DNA of 64,000 nt from assembly GCF_002300555.2 (NCBI RefSeq), contig NZ_NTHN02000017.1:1-64000 (forward strand), written 5' to 3'. Both the position numbers and the translations under genes were made by a program. Shown in pieces: positions 8,637 through 17,907 of the stretch. Under the pieces are notes generated by a model. It was not told where the DNA came from, made no database searches, and was given only the letters and a program-made list of their open reading frames with translations. Numbering within the stretch: position 1 is the stretch's first letter; each line of letters begins with the position of its first letter. Origin of the DNA: Alloyangia mangrovi. Lineage in GTDB: Bacteria > Pseudomonadota > Alphaproteobacteria > Rhodobacterales > Rhodobacteraceae.

Positions 8637-9536
8637 ATGAGTGACATCCCCGAACTAGAGACCTTCGTTTGCGTTGCCCATGCCGGAAGCTTCGCAGCAG
8701 CGGCTCGCCGTCTGGGGTTGTCACCCGCTATGGTCGGCAGACGGGTTCAGTCACTAGAGGATCGCTATGGCGTGCGGCTTGTCGAACGCACCACGCGCTC
8801 GCTGCGGCTCACCGATCAGGGTCAGGAATTCCTCGCTCAAACCAAACGGATTCTCGACGGCGTCGAGGCTCTGGCCGATATTGGTCAGACGAAGGCGGCT
8901 CTGAAGGGCAGAGTGCGGATTTCGGCTCCGACCACGCTCGGCACCAAGAAGCTGGCCACAATTGTTGCCGGGCTGATCGAGACTGCGCCCATGTTGACGG
9001 TCGAGCTGTCGCTTAATGACCGGAAGGTTGATCTGATCAGCGAGGGCTACGATTGTGCTATTCGCGTGGGGAATCTCCAACCAAGTGGGCTTGTCGCGCG
9101 GCGGATTGGGACGTACCGCTTTGTCTGCTGTGCGTCCCCAGATTTCCTTTCGCGCAATACTGCCCCGACTACTCCAGCAGACCTGTCTGGGTTGCCCTGT
9201 ATTCTCAATCTCAATCTGCAGCCACGAGATCAATGGCGCTTCTTGGACTCATCAGGTCAGCCAGTGATCGCCGAGGTTAAGGGGGCAATAGAACTCGACT
9301 ATGACGAGGCGCAGAGGATGGCAGCACTTGCCGGAGCGGGTATAGTCCAAGTCCCGCTGCATCTGGTCGAGGAAGACATTTCTCGAGGCGCCCTGATTGA
9401 AGTTCTGGCTTCGTGGGGGCAGCCTCAACTGCCCATTCATGCTGTCTATCCTTCGCGGCGCTACGTTCCGCAGAGGGTCGCTGCCTTGGTAGATGCCATC
9501 AAAGAAGGTTTGAGAGAAGCCGTGCAAGCCGGATAA
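8637..9536 (+). CDS. LysR-family transcriptional regulator
   Basis: A 299-residue LysR regulator of the common CrgA/AaeR-like branch. The helix-turn-helix (about residues 5-60) contains GSFAAAARRLGLSPAMVGRR and RTTRSLRLTDQGQEF. The effector domain has RISAPTTLGTKKLATIVAGL and the aligned strand GYDCAIRVGNLQPSGLVARR. It is divergent from the NAD(P)-binding reductase with 107 bases between starts, the usual arrangement for a LysR regulator and its target. The space 9537-9810 after it holds no gene I can support and may be the outer part of the IS110 remnant. Confidence 0.93.
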   Translation: MSDIPELETFVCVAHAGSFAAAARRLGLSPAMVGRRVQSLEDRYGVRLVERTTRSLRLTDQGQEFLAQTKRILDGVEALADIGQTKAALKGRVRISAPTTLGTKKLATIVAGLIETAPMLTVELSLNDRKVDLISEGYDCAIRVGNLQPSGLVARRIGTYRFVCCASPDFLSRNTAPTTPADLSGLPCILNLNLQPRDQWRFLDSSGQPVIAEVKGAIELDYDEAQRMAALAGAGIVQVPLHLVEEDISRGALIEVLASWGQPQLPIHAVYPSRRYVPQRVAALVDAIKEGLREAVQAG

Positions 9537-9810
9537 ATTCAATAAAAAGGTCATTTCTGATGATGTTCCGGGTGGTTCATTAATCGCTTTGGTCAAGTGC
9601 TGATCGTATTGCTGGTCCTTCTGCGTGCCGGGCTCTTGGGTTCTCTTCGCGATCACCGCGATGGGCGCCGCATGTTTGCGTTCAGGGTCGGGCAGATCGA
9701 AGTGGTGTGCGCGGTCAATGCCGCTGTCCTGGGAGCGATCTTGCCCTCGCCGCGCGTCCCGGCTGGACGCATTCGGGAGTAGTGAAGTTAGCGTCATGGA
9801 TCTGGCTTGT

Positions 9811-10127
9811 TCAGAGGACGGCATCCTCCCGGAAGGGTTTGCCGGTGCGCCAAATGGCGTGCAGCGTGACAGCCAGGTTCCTTGCCATCGCGACCTTTGC
9901 CTTCCGCGGTCCGGTGCGTTCTGCAATTGCCTTTGCCCAGTCGCGAAGGCGTCCGCCACCCAGCTTCCGGCAGTAGATCGCGTTTGCCGCCTCGAAAGGC
10001 ACTTCCTGGTGAACGCATAGCCGCGCTTCGAGACGCGGCCGTTCCGGCTGATCTCGCCCGACTCATAACGGCGCGGCGTCAGGCCAAGATAGCCGGTTCG
10101 ACCATTCGCCTTGTTCCCACTTGTCAT
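9811..10127 (-). pseudogene. IS110-family transposase, C-terminal remnant
   Basis: The minus strand encodes GYLGLTPRRYESGEISRNGR followed by VSKRG. After one frame change near 10005 it continues with FEAANAIYCR and then AKVAMARNLAVTLHAIWRTG. These are the C-terminal transposase_20 motifs of IS110/IS116/IS902. The first two thirds of the gene are missing, and the remnant stops 35 bases from the left end of the IS21 derivative. This is a non-functional fossil; the break is not in a homopolymer. Confidence 0.75.
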
Positions 10128-10194
10128 GGGTTAGCATTCGCACTCTCCTGGGCTCGCCATGTGTCAAACGACATCAGGAACTGATCCCTCGGCG

Positions 10195-10983
10195 TCACGA
10201 AGAACTGCCCCCCTCCATTCTGGGCTGAACATTGGTTTTGTCTTGCCTCGGAGCGGCCTTCTGCAGAAGGCCGCTCCGCCGCTTTTCGCGTAGTCGGTAG
10301 CTCTCGCCGCGGATGGTGACCACGTGGCTGTGGTGCAGGATCCGATCGAGGATCGCGGTGGCAACCACGGAGTCGTCAAAGACGGTGCCCCATTCTCCCA
10401 CCGCCCGGTTCGAGGTCACCAGCAAGGCGCCACGTTCATACCGGCGACTGACGAGCTGGAAGAACATGTGGGCGGCATCTGGCTCGAACGGGAGGTAGCC
10501 GAGCTCATCGACGATCAGCAGCTTCGGCTTGGGGTAATGGGTGAGCTTTTCTTCCAGTCGCCCCTCGGTGTGGGCCTTGGCCAGCGTCGCGACCAGCGTC
10601 GTCGCCGGCACGAACAGCACGGTGTAGCCTGCGACGATGGCCTCACGGCCGATGGCAACGGCCAGATGCGTCTTGCCGACACCGGGAGGCCCGAGAAGTA
10701 GCACCGCCTCGCCATTGGCGATGAAGCGCCCCGTGGCGAGGTCCCGGATCTGGCCGCGGTCGATGGAGGGCTGCGCGGCGAAGTCGAACCCGGCGAGATC
10801 GCGGTAGAACGGGAAGCGGGCCAGGCCGAAGCTCATCTCGATCCGGCGCTGGTCCTTGCGCGCGATCTCGCGTTCACACAGCATGGTCAGCGCCTCGCGG
10901 ATCGTGAGCTCGCGGCGCCCGGCTTCGTCGAGCAAGCTGTCGAGCTGATCCCGTATGGCTGTCAGCTTCAGGCGCGTCAGCAT
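10195..10983 (-). CDS. istB: IS21 helper ATPase IstB
   Basis: A 262-residue AAA+ ATPase that assists the IstA transposase by remodelling target DNA. The Walker A motif GPPGVGKTHLA and the Walker B region LLIVDELGYLPFE are both present, as is the family segment LVSRRYERGALLVTSNRAVG. I chose ATG 10983 because the usual IstB N-terminus (MLTRLKLTAIRDQLDSLL) begins there; upstream codons in this frame belong to sequence coding for istA in another frame. The protein looks intact, but its partner gene is deleted, so it probably has no autonomous function. Confidence 0.92.
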   Translation of the reverse strand: MLTRLKLTAIRDQLDSLLDEAGRRELTIREALTMLCEREIARKDQRRIEMSFGLARFPFYRDLAGFDFAAQPSIDRGQIRDLATGRFIANGEAVLLLGPPGVGKTHLAVAIGREAIVAGYTVLFVPATTLVATLAKAHTEGRLEEKLTHYPKPKLLIVDELGYLPFEPDAAHMFFQLVSRRYERGALLVTSNRAVGEWGTVFDDSVVATAILDRILHHSHVVTIRGESYRLREKRRSGLLQKAAPRQDKTNVQPRMEGGSSS

Positions 10984-11117
10984 CCGGTCCAGATGGTCGG
11001 GCAGATCGGGCAACCGCACGCCTTCAACGCAAGCATGGCCGACACTTCGTCCGGCGTCCGCATCTCGATCCTCCCCGACACCACCGTCGGTGAAAGACCA
11101 TTCCTCAACTCGGTCAT
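10977..11117 (-). pseudogene. istA 5' remnant joined to the istB leader
   Basis: A 46-codon frame starts MTELRNGLSPTVVSGRIEMR and continues TPDEVSAMLALKACG. This resembles the extreme N-terminus of IS21 IstA transposases. It then runs into the sequence just upstream of istB and ends at 10977, overlapping the istB start. An internal deletion of most of istA explains this. Confidence 0.65.
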
Positions 11118-11163
11118 CTTGAAACCTCCTCTCCACAGGAGGGGGCAGTTCCTCATGTCGACA

Positions 11164-11627
11164 GGGGGTTAGTTTGCCGTGTCGCCTGAAACCATGGCTG
11201 CGCCCTCGGACGGCCCAACCGATAGAGGTCCTTTTCTCTTACTTATATCCGGTCTTAGCTTCCCGCGGTTTCGAGGCGCGCACCTCGCCGTACGCTGTAA
11301 GCGACAACCATCAGCATCGCACCGACAAACCTCCCTATGCCGACTCCCGTCTTCGTCGATGCGTGAGCGAGTGCGTAAGAGTTAGACAATTAGGAAGCCA
11401 GTTTGATTTCTTTCTTGGTGACGGGAACTTGCTTCAAGGGTTCGCTGACTACCCTAAGATCATTTAAGATGCGGATTTTAAGGTATAAAAACTATCGCTC
11501 TGCGAGCGGTTCTCTTCCCGCTCGTCACTGGTGCTTCCGGGCTTGTCTCAGATTGGTCCTTGACGCGACGACCACATAAGAGTTCAGAGTCTGACTAATA
11601 GTCAATGCCTGAATAAGGAAGTTTGCG
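11164..11627. other. gene-free spacer between IS21 derivative and hydantoinase operon
   Basis: I find no supportable gene in these 464 bases. It should contain the promoter of the downstream operon. The only marked element is the 11-mer at 11590, repeated upstream of the TRAP operon. Confidence 0.5.
11590..11600 (+). promoter_or_regulatory. shared 11-mer, candidate regulator site (copy 1)
   Basis: TCTGACTAATA ends 27 bases before the start of the cyclophilin-fold gene. An identical 11-mer stands at 17780 in front of the TRAP operon, on the other side of the TrmB-like regulator gene. Placement close to the start would fit repression. Confidence 0.45.
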
Positions 11628-12566
11628 ATGGTCTTAGTTCTCTCCGAACTTTTAGAAGATCTGGACGCTCTGGCTCATGACGCTCAGCTTGCCGAGCCAG
11701 AGGGCCTGAAGAAGCTGCGCACCGGCAAGCTGGAGAGCAGGGCGGGTGGTGCGGGAAGCTACTTCACGACGCTGGACATCGCGCACGGGATGCTGCGCGA
11801 CCTGGCGATGTACATCATCTACCCGACGCTGAAGCAGCACCGCGAGCGGATGCAGCCAGAGACGACCCGCGTCATGATCGACAGCATGTATCCGCAGCTG
11901 TTCAACTTCCTCGGCTACAGCGGCTTCGAGGATCTGAAGCGGGTCGGCGCCGGGGTCGTGGCCCTGGCCCCGCAGCTGGATGCCGGGCAACTGGACCAGC
12001 TGCTGACCGCGCTCCTGCGCTACGTGAACATGCTCTATTCCTGGGCCTATCACACCTTCCCCTGGGACCTGGGGGACCAGCTGCGCTACGAAGCCGGCGC
12101 GCCGGAAAAGGACCTGCCCCCCGTCCAGGACACGCTGACGCCGACCGAGACGCTGATCAAGCTGCGGTGGGAGCCGCTGGGGATCGAGGTCCGCGCCTTC
12201 CTGGCGACAGAGGGCAACTCCCGGCTCTGCCGGGAGCTGCTTGAGGCGATGCCCTTCCGCAGCCTGCAGACGCATGCCATGGTCGCCGGCCAGTCGCTGA
12301 TGGCCTTCACGCCGCTGACCAGCTCGGCGCCGACCCCCTACAAGGAAGAGCTGCTGAAGGCCCCCGCGGGCCGCCTGCGCTTCAATGCCGGCACTGGGCA
12401 GAAGTTCATTGTCCAATACGGCCGCACGACAGAGAACATCATGGCCCCCGTCATCGGATCGGTGCTTGCGGAAGACGTGGCGAAGCTCGCCGCCGTCGGC
12501 GCTGCCGTCTGGGAGTCGACCTATCGCACCAAGGAAGAGATCTGGCTGACGGTCGAGCGGCTCTAA
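11628..12566 (+). CDS. helical-bundle plus cyclophilin-fold protein, cucumopine-synthase-related (tentative)
   Basis: A 312-residue protein with no signal peptide. Residues about 50-160 form a helical region (LRDLAMYIIYPTLKQHRERM, LLTALLRYVNMLYSWAYHTF). Residues about 175-312 are beta-rich with glycines and aromatic residues, in the style of the cyclophilin-like DUF3830/cucumopine-synthase group. I assign that group from memory of its layout, with low certainty. It is the first gene of an operon with hyuA (75 bases to the chosen start) and hyuB. A role in making or binding a cyclic amide or opine-like substrate for the hydantoinase pair is inference. The shared 11-mer lies in its leader. Confidence 0.4.
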   Translation: MVLVLSELLEDLDALAHDAQLAEPEGLKKLRTGKLESRAGGAGSYFTTLDIAHGMLRDLAMYIIYPTLKQHRERMQPETTRVMIDSMYPQLFNFLGYSGFEDLKRVGAGVVALAPQLDAGQLDQLLTALLRYVNMLYSWAYHTFPWDLGDQLRYEAGAPEKDLPPVQDTLTPTETLIKLRWEPLGIEVRAFLATEGNSRLCRELLEAMPFRSLQTHAMVAGQSLMAFTPLTSSAPTPYKEELLKAPAGRLRFNAGTGQKFIVQYGRTTENIMAPVIGSVLAEDVAKLAAVGAAVWESTYRTKEEIWLTVERL

Positions 12567-12641
12567 GGCCGCGCCCCTCTCCCGATCCCGTCCCAATTGA
12601 CCCGCCGGCCACGCGTGCCGGAAGTGAAGGAAGAACTAGAC

Positions 12642-14690
12642 ATGCTCAGAGTTGGTATCGACATCGGTGGCACATTCACCGACTTCATCGCCTGGCGCCT
12701 GAAGGACGGCCGCAGCCAGTCCGTCAACCTCAAGGTTCCCTCGACCCCCGGCAACTATGCCGAAGGGTTCATCTCGGGCCTGGAACAGGTCCTGGCACAG
12801 TTCGGCGATGTCGCGGACGAGGATCTGATGATCGTCCACGGCACCACGATCAGCACCAACACGGTGATCGAACGCAAGGCGGACCCGATCGCGCTGCTGA
12901 CCACCGAAGGCTTCCGCGACGTGCTGAACATCCAGCGCCTGCGCCTGCGCAAGCCCACCAACCTCTTTGAACAGCGCACCCCGCCGCTGGTCCCCCGCGA
13001 ACTGGTCTTCGAGGTCGAGGAACGCACGCTCTTCGACGGCTCCATCCGCAAGCCGATTGACCCCGAGCAGGTCAAGGCCTGCGCCCGCGAGGCCCTGGCC
13101 CGCGGCGCTACCGGCTTTGCCATCGCGCTCTACCACAGCTACCGCAACGACGAACATGAACGCATCGCCCGCGAGGCCGTGCGCGAAGTGGCCGGCGATG
13201 TGGAAATCTCCATCTCCAGCGAGATCTGGCCCCAGGTCGGGGAATACGAACGCTCCATGGTCGCGGTGCTGAACGCCTTCGTGCAGCCCAAGATGGCGGG
13301 CTACCTGACCCAGATCGAAGGCTACCTGGCCGAGAACCTGCCCAAGGCCCGCCTCTTCATCACCCGCTCCAACGGCGGCGCCATGTCGACGGAGGAGGCA
13401 CGGCGCTTCCCGGTGCACACGCTGCTGTCCGGCCCGGCCTCCGGCGTGACCGCGACCATCGACATGTCCAAGCGCCTGGGCAACATCGCCCAGTGCCTGA
13501 CCTTCGACATGGGCGGCACCTCCACCGATGTTTCGCTGATCCGCAACAACCAGCAGATGACCTCCACCACCTCAGAGGTCGGCGATTTCCCCGTCTCCAT
13601 GCCGGTGACGGATATCGAGGCCATCGGCGCGGGCGGCGGCTCCATCATCACCATGGACGGCCCCGTCCTGCGCGTCGGCCCGCAAAGCGCGGGCGCCCGT
13701 CCGGGGCCTGCGGCCTTCGGCCATGGCGGCACCCAGCCCGCCGTGTCGGACGCCTATGTCCTGTGCGGCATGATCGACCCCGAGAACTTCCTCGGCGGGC
13801 GGATGAAGCTGGACGCGGCGGCGGCTGAACGGGCGATTTCCCCGGTCGCGGAAGCCATGAACACCGACATCCGCACCAGCGCGGAGGCGGCGCTGAACGT
13901 TGCGACCTCCAACATGGTGGCGCGGGTGATGCCCTACCTTGCCCGCCACGGCGTCGACCCCGAGGATGTCACCCTGGTGACCTTCGGCGGCGCGGGCTCT
14001 CTGCATGGGCCCCTGCTGGCGCGCGAACTGGGCATCCGCAAGGTGGTCATCCCCACCACGCCGTCCGTCTTCTGCGCGTCCGGCGGCCTGGTGACCCGCC
14101 TGGTCAACGACGCCGTCATCACCGTGCATGGCATGGAACTGACGGCCCAGCTCCTGAAGGACGGCTTCGCCGAACTGCAGACGCGCTCCGCCGACTGGCT
14201 TGCCCAGCAGGTCGAGGCGGAACAGATCGTCGAGACGAACTATGACCGCTTCGTCGAGGCTCGCTATCGCGGCCAGTCCTTCCAGATCCTCATCCCGGTC
14301 GGCGATGCGGTGGCCGAAGGCGACATGGAGGCCCTGCGCGCGGCCTTCCACGCTGAGCACCAGCGGCTCTACAGCCACTCCGATCCGGAGGGCGAGGTCG
14401 AGGTGCTGCAGCTGCGCACCCGCGTCCTGGGTGCGCTTCCGGCCCCGGTGGCAGAGCCGATCGGCCGCGCGGCGGACGCGACGCAGGCCCTCACCGGCAG
14501 CCGCAACATCCGGCTGGAAGGCGGCGAACACCTGGCGCAGGTCTATGACCGCGCGCGCCTCAGCGCAGGGGCGATCCTGGCCGGCCCGGCCATCGTCGAA
14601 CAGCATGACACGACCATTCTCGTTCCCATCGGCTTCTCCTGCACCGTGAACGCCGAAGGCGAACTCGAACTCGAACTTGAAAAGGAATAA
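12642..14690 (+). CDS. hyuA: hydantoinase/5-oxoprolinase subunit A
   Basis: A 682-residue HyuA. The ASKHA-type nucleotide site GIDIGGTFTDFIAW is at the N-terminus and a second phosphate loop LTFDMGGTSTDVSLI is near residue 300. The family uses ATP to open a lactam or imide ring (N-methylhydantoinase, 5-oxoprolinase) together with subunit B, and acetone/acetophenone carboxylases are relatives. ATG 12642 was preferred to an upstream TTG because a purine-rich GAAGTGAAGGAAG leader precedes it and the protein then begins at MLRVGIDIGG, the usual start. Five bases separate it from hyuB. The substrate is unknown. Confidence 0.93.
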   Translation: MLRVGIDIGGTFTDFIAWRLKDGRSQSVNLKVPSTPGNYAEGFISGLEQVLAQFGDVADEDLMIVHGTTISTNTVIERKADPIALLTTEGFRDVLNIQRLRLRKPTNLFEQRTPPLVPRELVFEVEERTLFDGSIRKPIDPEQVKACAREALARGATGFAIALYHSYRNDEHERIAREAVREVAGDVEISISSEIWPQVGEYERSMVAVLNAFVQPKMAGYLTQIEGYLAENLPKARLFITRSNGGAMSTEEARRFPVHTLLSGPASGVTATIDMSKRLGNIAQCLTFDMGGTSTDVSLIRNNQQMTSTTSEVGDFPVSMPVTDIEAIGAGGGSIITMDGPVLRVGPQSAGARPGPAAFGHGGTQPAVSDAYVLCGMIDPENFLGGRMKLDAAAAERAISPVAEAMNTDIRTSAEAALNVATSNMVARVMPYLARHGVDPEDVTLVTFGGAGSLHGPLLARELGIRKVVIPTTPSVFCASGGLVTRLVNDAVITVHGMELTAQLLKDGFAELQTRSADWLAQQVEAEQIVETNYDRFVEARYRGQSFQILIPVGDAVAEGDMEALRAAFHAEHQRLYSHSDPEGEVEVLQLRTRVLGALPAPVAEPIGRAADATQALTGSRNIRLEGGEHLAQVYDRARLSAGAILAGPAIVEQHDTTILVPIGFSCTVNAEGELELELEKE

Positions 14691-14695
14691 CGGCC

Positions 14696-16687
14696 ATGGA
14701 TCCCGTTCGCACCGCAGTCATGGGCAACCGCTTCAGCGCGATCGTCGAGGAAGCCTCGGCCATCGTGCACCGCACGGCCCACACGACCTTCGTCAAGCTG
14801 ATCCAGGACTACCAATGTGCCCTGGCCACCCCCGAGGGTGAGATCTTCGCCTACCCGACCCAGTCGGGCGTCACCGTCTTCGTCGGCATGCCGCTTCACA
14901 CCACGCTCGACCGCATCGGGCGCGAGAACTTCGAGGAAGGCGACATCTACATCATGAACGACCCGTTCTACACGGACGGCCTCGTGACCCACATGATGGA
15001 TGTCACCATGCTCTACCCGGTGTTCCGCGATGGAGAGCTGATCGCCTTCGGCTGGTCCTTCGTGCATGCCTCCGACATCGGCGGCGCCGTGCCCGGCTCC
15101 ATCTCTCCCGAGTTCAAGGAGTTCTACCAGGAAGGTCTCCGGGTGCGCCCGATCAAGCTGTTCCGCCGCGGGGAACTGAACCACGATGCGCGCAACATCT
15201 TCCTCGACAACAGCCGCATCCCCGACGAGATGTGGGGCGATTTCACCGCCATGATCTCAGGCATGCGCAGCATGGACCGGCGCCTGAACGAGCTGTGCGA
15301 CCGCTACGGCACCAACACGGTGAAGCAGGGCATGCAGGACGTGATCGCCTTCGGCGAGGAGAAGTCCCGCGACATCATCCGAGAGCTCCCGGACGGAGAA
15401 TTCACCTTCTCCGACTATGTCGAGGCGATCGAGGGTGATCAGCACATCCACCTGTGCACCACGATGCGCATCAAGGGCGATGAGTTGGAACTGGACTTCA
15501 CCGGCACCGATCCGCAGGTGGCCGCGGCCTATAACTTCATCATCGGCGATCGCACCCACCCCTATGTCACGCAGGCCCTGACCTACTACCTGCTGACCAA
15601 GGACCCCAACATGCCGATGAACGCCGGCCTACTGCGGCCCATCACCACGGTCGCGCCGCGCGGCACGGTGGTGAATGCCGAACCGCCCGCGGCCATGGGA
15701 TCGCGGGTTGCGGCCGGCACGCGCCTCTATGACACGCTGCTGGGCTGCCTTGACCAAGCGCTGAACGGCGGGCTGATGGGCGCGGGCGCCGGCATGGTCG
15801 GCATCATCGTCTGCACGGCGCGTGACCGGATCACCGGGCGCCGCCGGGTCAGCACGCTGAACCCGATCATGGGCGGCGGCGGCGGCCGCAACGGGGTCGA
15901 CGGCATCGACGGTGCCGACGGGCGCTCGGGCGCGCTGCGCAACATCCCGACCGAGATCATCGAGGTCGAGACGATGATCCACATGCGCTCCTGCACGCTG
16001 GTGCCCGACACCCAGTCGCCGGGCATGCATCGCAGCGGCTCCTCCCTGCTGCTGGAGATGGAGAACACCGATCAGGAAGCCACCTTCACCGTGCGCGGCA
16101 TGGATCGCTTCCGCTTCCGCCCCTGGGGCACGCGCGGCGGCAACCCCGGCCGCCCCTGCGAGGTCATCCTCAACCCCGGCACCGAGGACGAGCGTTCGAT
16201 CGGCAAGATCAAGGTACTGATCATGAAGAAGGGCGAGGTGCTGCGCATTATCAGCCCCGCAGGCGGCGGCTTCGGCGATCCGCTTGAGCGCGATCCCGCC
16301 CGCGTCGCCGCCGACCTGCGCGCAGAGATGCTCAGCCCGGAAAGGGCCCGCGCGGATTACGGCGTGGTGCTGGATACGGAAGGCGCCGTCGACATGGACG
16401 CGACCCGGGCGCTGCGTGACGAACGCCGCGCCGCGGCTGCCGCGCCGCAGGGGCATTTCAACTTCGGCCCCGAGCGTGAAGCCTACAACGCCATCTGGCC
16501 GCAGGGCATGCGCGCGCTTCTGGCGACCGAGGTGCTTAAGGTGCCGAAATCGGCGCGCCGCAATGTCATGGATGCAGCCTATGCCAGCCTTGGCGCGCGA
16601 GGCTGCGCGGTGGACGAGGCGGCAATCCATGCCGCTTTGGACGCCGCCTGCGCTGCGCACGATGTGCCGCGAGCACGTGCGGCCTGA
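14696..16687 (+). CDS. hyuB: hydantoinase/5-oxoprolinase subunit B
   Basis: A 663-residue HyuB, the partner of HyuA in ATP-driven ring opening. Landmarks are the N-terminal segment FSAIVEEASAIVHRTAHTTF, the stretch IMNDPFYTDGLVTHMMDV with conserved acidic and histidine residues, and the C-terminal glycine-rich ISPAGGGFGDPLERDP, a family hallmark. The length is at the upper end of the normal range (about 520-670) because of a C-terminal extension after residue 560. It ends 50 bases before the convergent TrmB-like gene. It lies in one operon with the cyclophilin-fold gene and hyuA. Confidence 0.93.
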   Translation: MDPVRTAVMGNRFSAIVEEASAIVHRTAHTTFVKLIQDYQCALATPEGEIFAYPTQSGVTVFVGMPLHTTLDRIGRENFEEGDIYIMNDPFYTDGLVTHMMDVTMLYPVFRDGELIAFGWSFVHASDIGGAVPGSISPEFKEFYQEGLRVRPIKLFRRGELNHDARNIFLDNSRIPDEMWGDFTAMISGMRSMDRRLNELCDRYGTNTVKQGMQDVIAFGEEKSRDIIRELPDGEFTFSDYVEAIEGDQHIHLCTTMRIKGDELELDFTGTDPQVAAAYNFIIGDRTHPYVTQALTYYLLTKDPNMPMNAGLLRPITTVAPRGTVVNAEPPAAMGSRVAAGTRLYDTLLGCLDQALNGGLMGAGAGMVGIIVCTARDRITGRRRVSTLNPIMGGGGGRNGVDGIDGADGRSGALRNIPTEIIEVETMIHMRSCTLVPDTQSPGMHRSGSSLLLEMENTDQEATFTVRGMDRFRFRPWGTRGGNPGRPCEVILNPGTEDERSIGKIKVLIMKKGEVLRIISPAGGGFGDPLERDPARVAADLRAEMLSPERARADYGVVLDTEGAVDMDATRALRDERRAAAAAPQGHFNFGPEREAYNAIWPQGMRALLATEVLKVPKSARRNVMDAAYASLGARGCAVDEAAIHAALDAACAAHDVPRARAA

Positions 16688-16736
16688 GCGAAGCGCCTCT
16701 GTCGATCGGCCCGAGAACCGGGACGCACCGGCGCGG

Positions 16737-17613
16737 TCAGTCCGCGCCGGTGCGCGCCTTGCTCGTCAGTTCGGCCTCGATGTATTCGCGGGTGCTTTCC
16801 GCCAGCGGCAGCAGCGCGTAGCGTTCGCGCAGCTTGTAGAGGGCCGGACCGAAATGCGCGTCGATGTCGGTCTTGAAGGCCGTCATGATCTCGGCAAGGT
16901 AGATCTCGTGGCGCAGCAGGATGTCAGCCAGGTAGACGAAACTGCTGTTCTCCGAGAAGGTCGCCGTAAAGTCCTCGGTGATGCAGGACAGACCGATGGT
17001 CTTGTCCACGGAGACCAGGATGAGATCTTTGCCCATGTCACAGGCGTTGCCTTCATGTGGCCAGAGCGTCACGTCGCCTTCGGCTAGTTCGGGCGGCTTT
17101 CCGTAGAAGATAAGGTAGCAGCGAACCCCGCGGGTGATCGCCACGTTCAGCCCTGCGATCAGCTTCGTAGACAGGCCAAGCGGCGCCTTGATGACTATCA
17201 GGTCCCGTGCCGCATCGAACATGCTCAGTATCCGCTCCTCGACGGTCTCTTCGCCGTTCAGCAATTCGACAAATTCCTTCGAGGGCCCTGGGCTGAGCGA
17301 GCGGAAGCTCTCGACGAGAGAGTCGCAGCGCGTCTTGGTGTTCTGCGCCATCTTGGAAAAGAACGTGTCGGCAGGGGTAGCCACGTAGCGCGCAGGCTTG
17401 CCTCCAACTTGTTGCGCCGCGTCTTTTTTTCACGAGGCCGCGCATCACATTGTATGTGTTGGCAACCGGGATATTGGCGGATTTCGCGATCTCGTAGGCG
17501 GTGGCAGCGTCGCGCATCTGCACCAACGCCAGATAGACGCTAGCCTCAAGGTCGGAAAAACCGACCGAAGCAAGATCTGCCAACACCTTATCCTTGCTCG
17601 TTTGTTCGCTCAC
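16737..17613 (-). CDS. TrmB-family transcriptional regulator, frame break at an A7 run
   Basis: Removing one base from the seven T at 17424-17430 (A7 on the coding strand) gives one 291-residue protein. The N-terminal TrmB winged helix (VGFSDLEASVYLALVQMRDA, then NIPVANTYNVMRGLVKK) joins a C-terminal phospholipase-D-like sensor region (MFDAARDLIVIKAPLGLSTK). As written, the frame closes soon after the helix-turn-helix. I chose GTG 17613 because AGGAG stands correctly before it. It lies between and probably controls hyuAB and the TRAP operon, which share an upstream 11-mer. TrmB proteins usually sense sugars; the ligand here is unknown. Confidence 0.8.
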
Positions 17614-17779
17614 TTGTGGCTCCTGCTCTGGTCTGATCGGAATCGCTCGGCACTTAGTTCGCTCGACAGTCACGACCGTCCCTCGACCATGCAACGCTGC
17701 CCGTATTTTAGGCGGCGCATGGCATCCTCACCGAGGAAGGGGACGAAACTTTGAAACTGACGCAAAATAGGCTTCACGA

Positions 17780-17790
17780 TCTGACTAATA
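17780..17790 (+). promoter_or_regulatory. shared 11-mer, candidate regulator site (copy 2)
   Basis: TCTGACTAATA is identical to the copy before the cyclophilin-fold gene. It lies in the divergent region between the TrmB-like gene and the TRAP operon, 117 bases before dctP. The region 17614-17907 holds no gene. Confidence 0.45.
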
Positions 17791-17907
17791 CATGTGCTAT
17801 GCACTCTCTGAACAATAAATCGCACCCGGTGAGGATGGCCAGAAGATTCCCAGCGGCCAACCGAGAACGGGCTTCAATCTTCCTTTGATCCCAACAGGAG
17901 ACACTTT

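Larger units (their letters stand above)
10162..11163 (-). mobile_element. IS21-family element, internally deleted
   Basis: The right end read inward is TGTCGACATGAGGAACTGCC (from 11163). The left end (from 10162) is TGTC, four extra bases, then GACATCAGGAACTG. A second AGAACTGCCCCC copy lies at 10201, fitting the multiple terminal repeats of IS21 elements. Inside are a complete istB and only the first codons of istA, so the element is about 1.0 kb instead of 2-2.5 kb. No clear target duplication is visible at the assigned ends. It should be immobile on its own but could be mobilised by an intact relative elsewhere. Confidence 0.7.

Noticed and set aside
11174-11467. Open frame of 97 residues after the IS21 derivative
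   Set aside because: No motif, no ribosome-binding site, and overlapping frames of similar quality. Treated as spacer.
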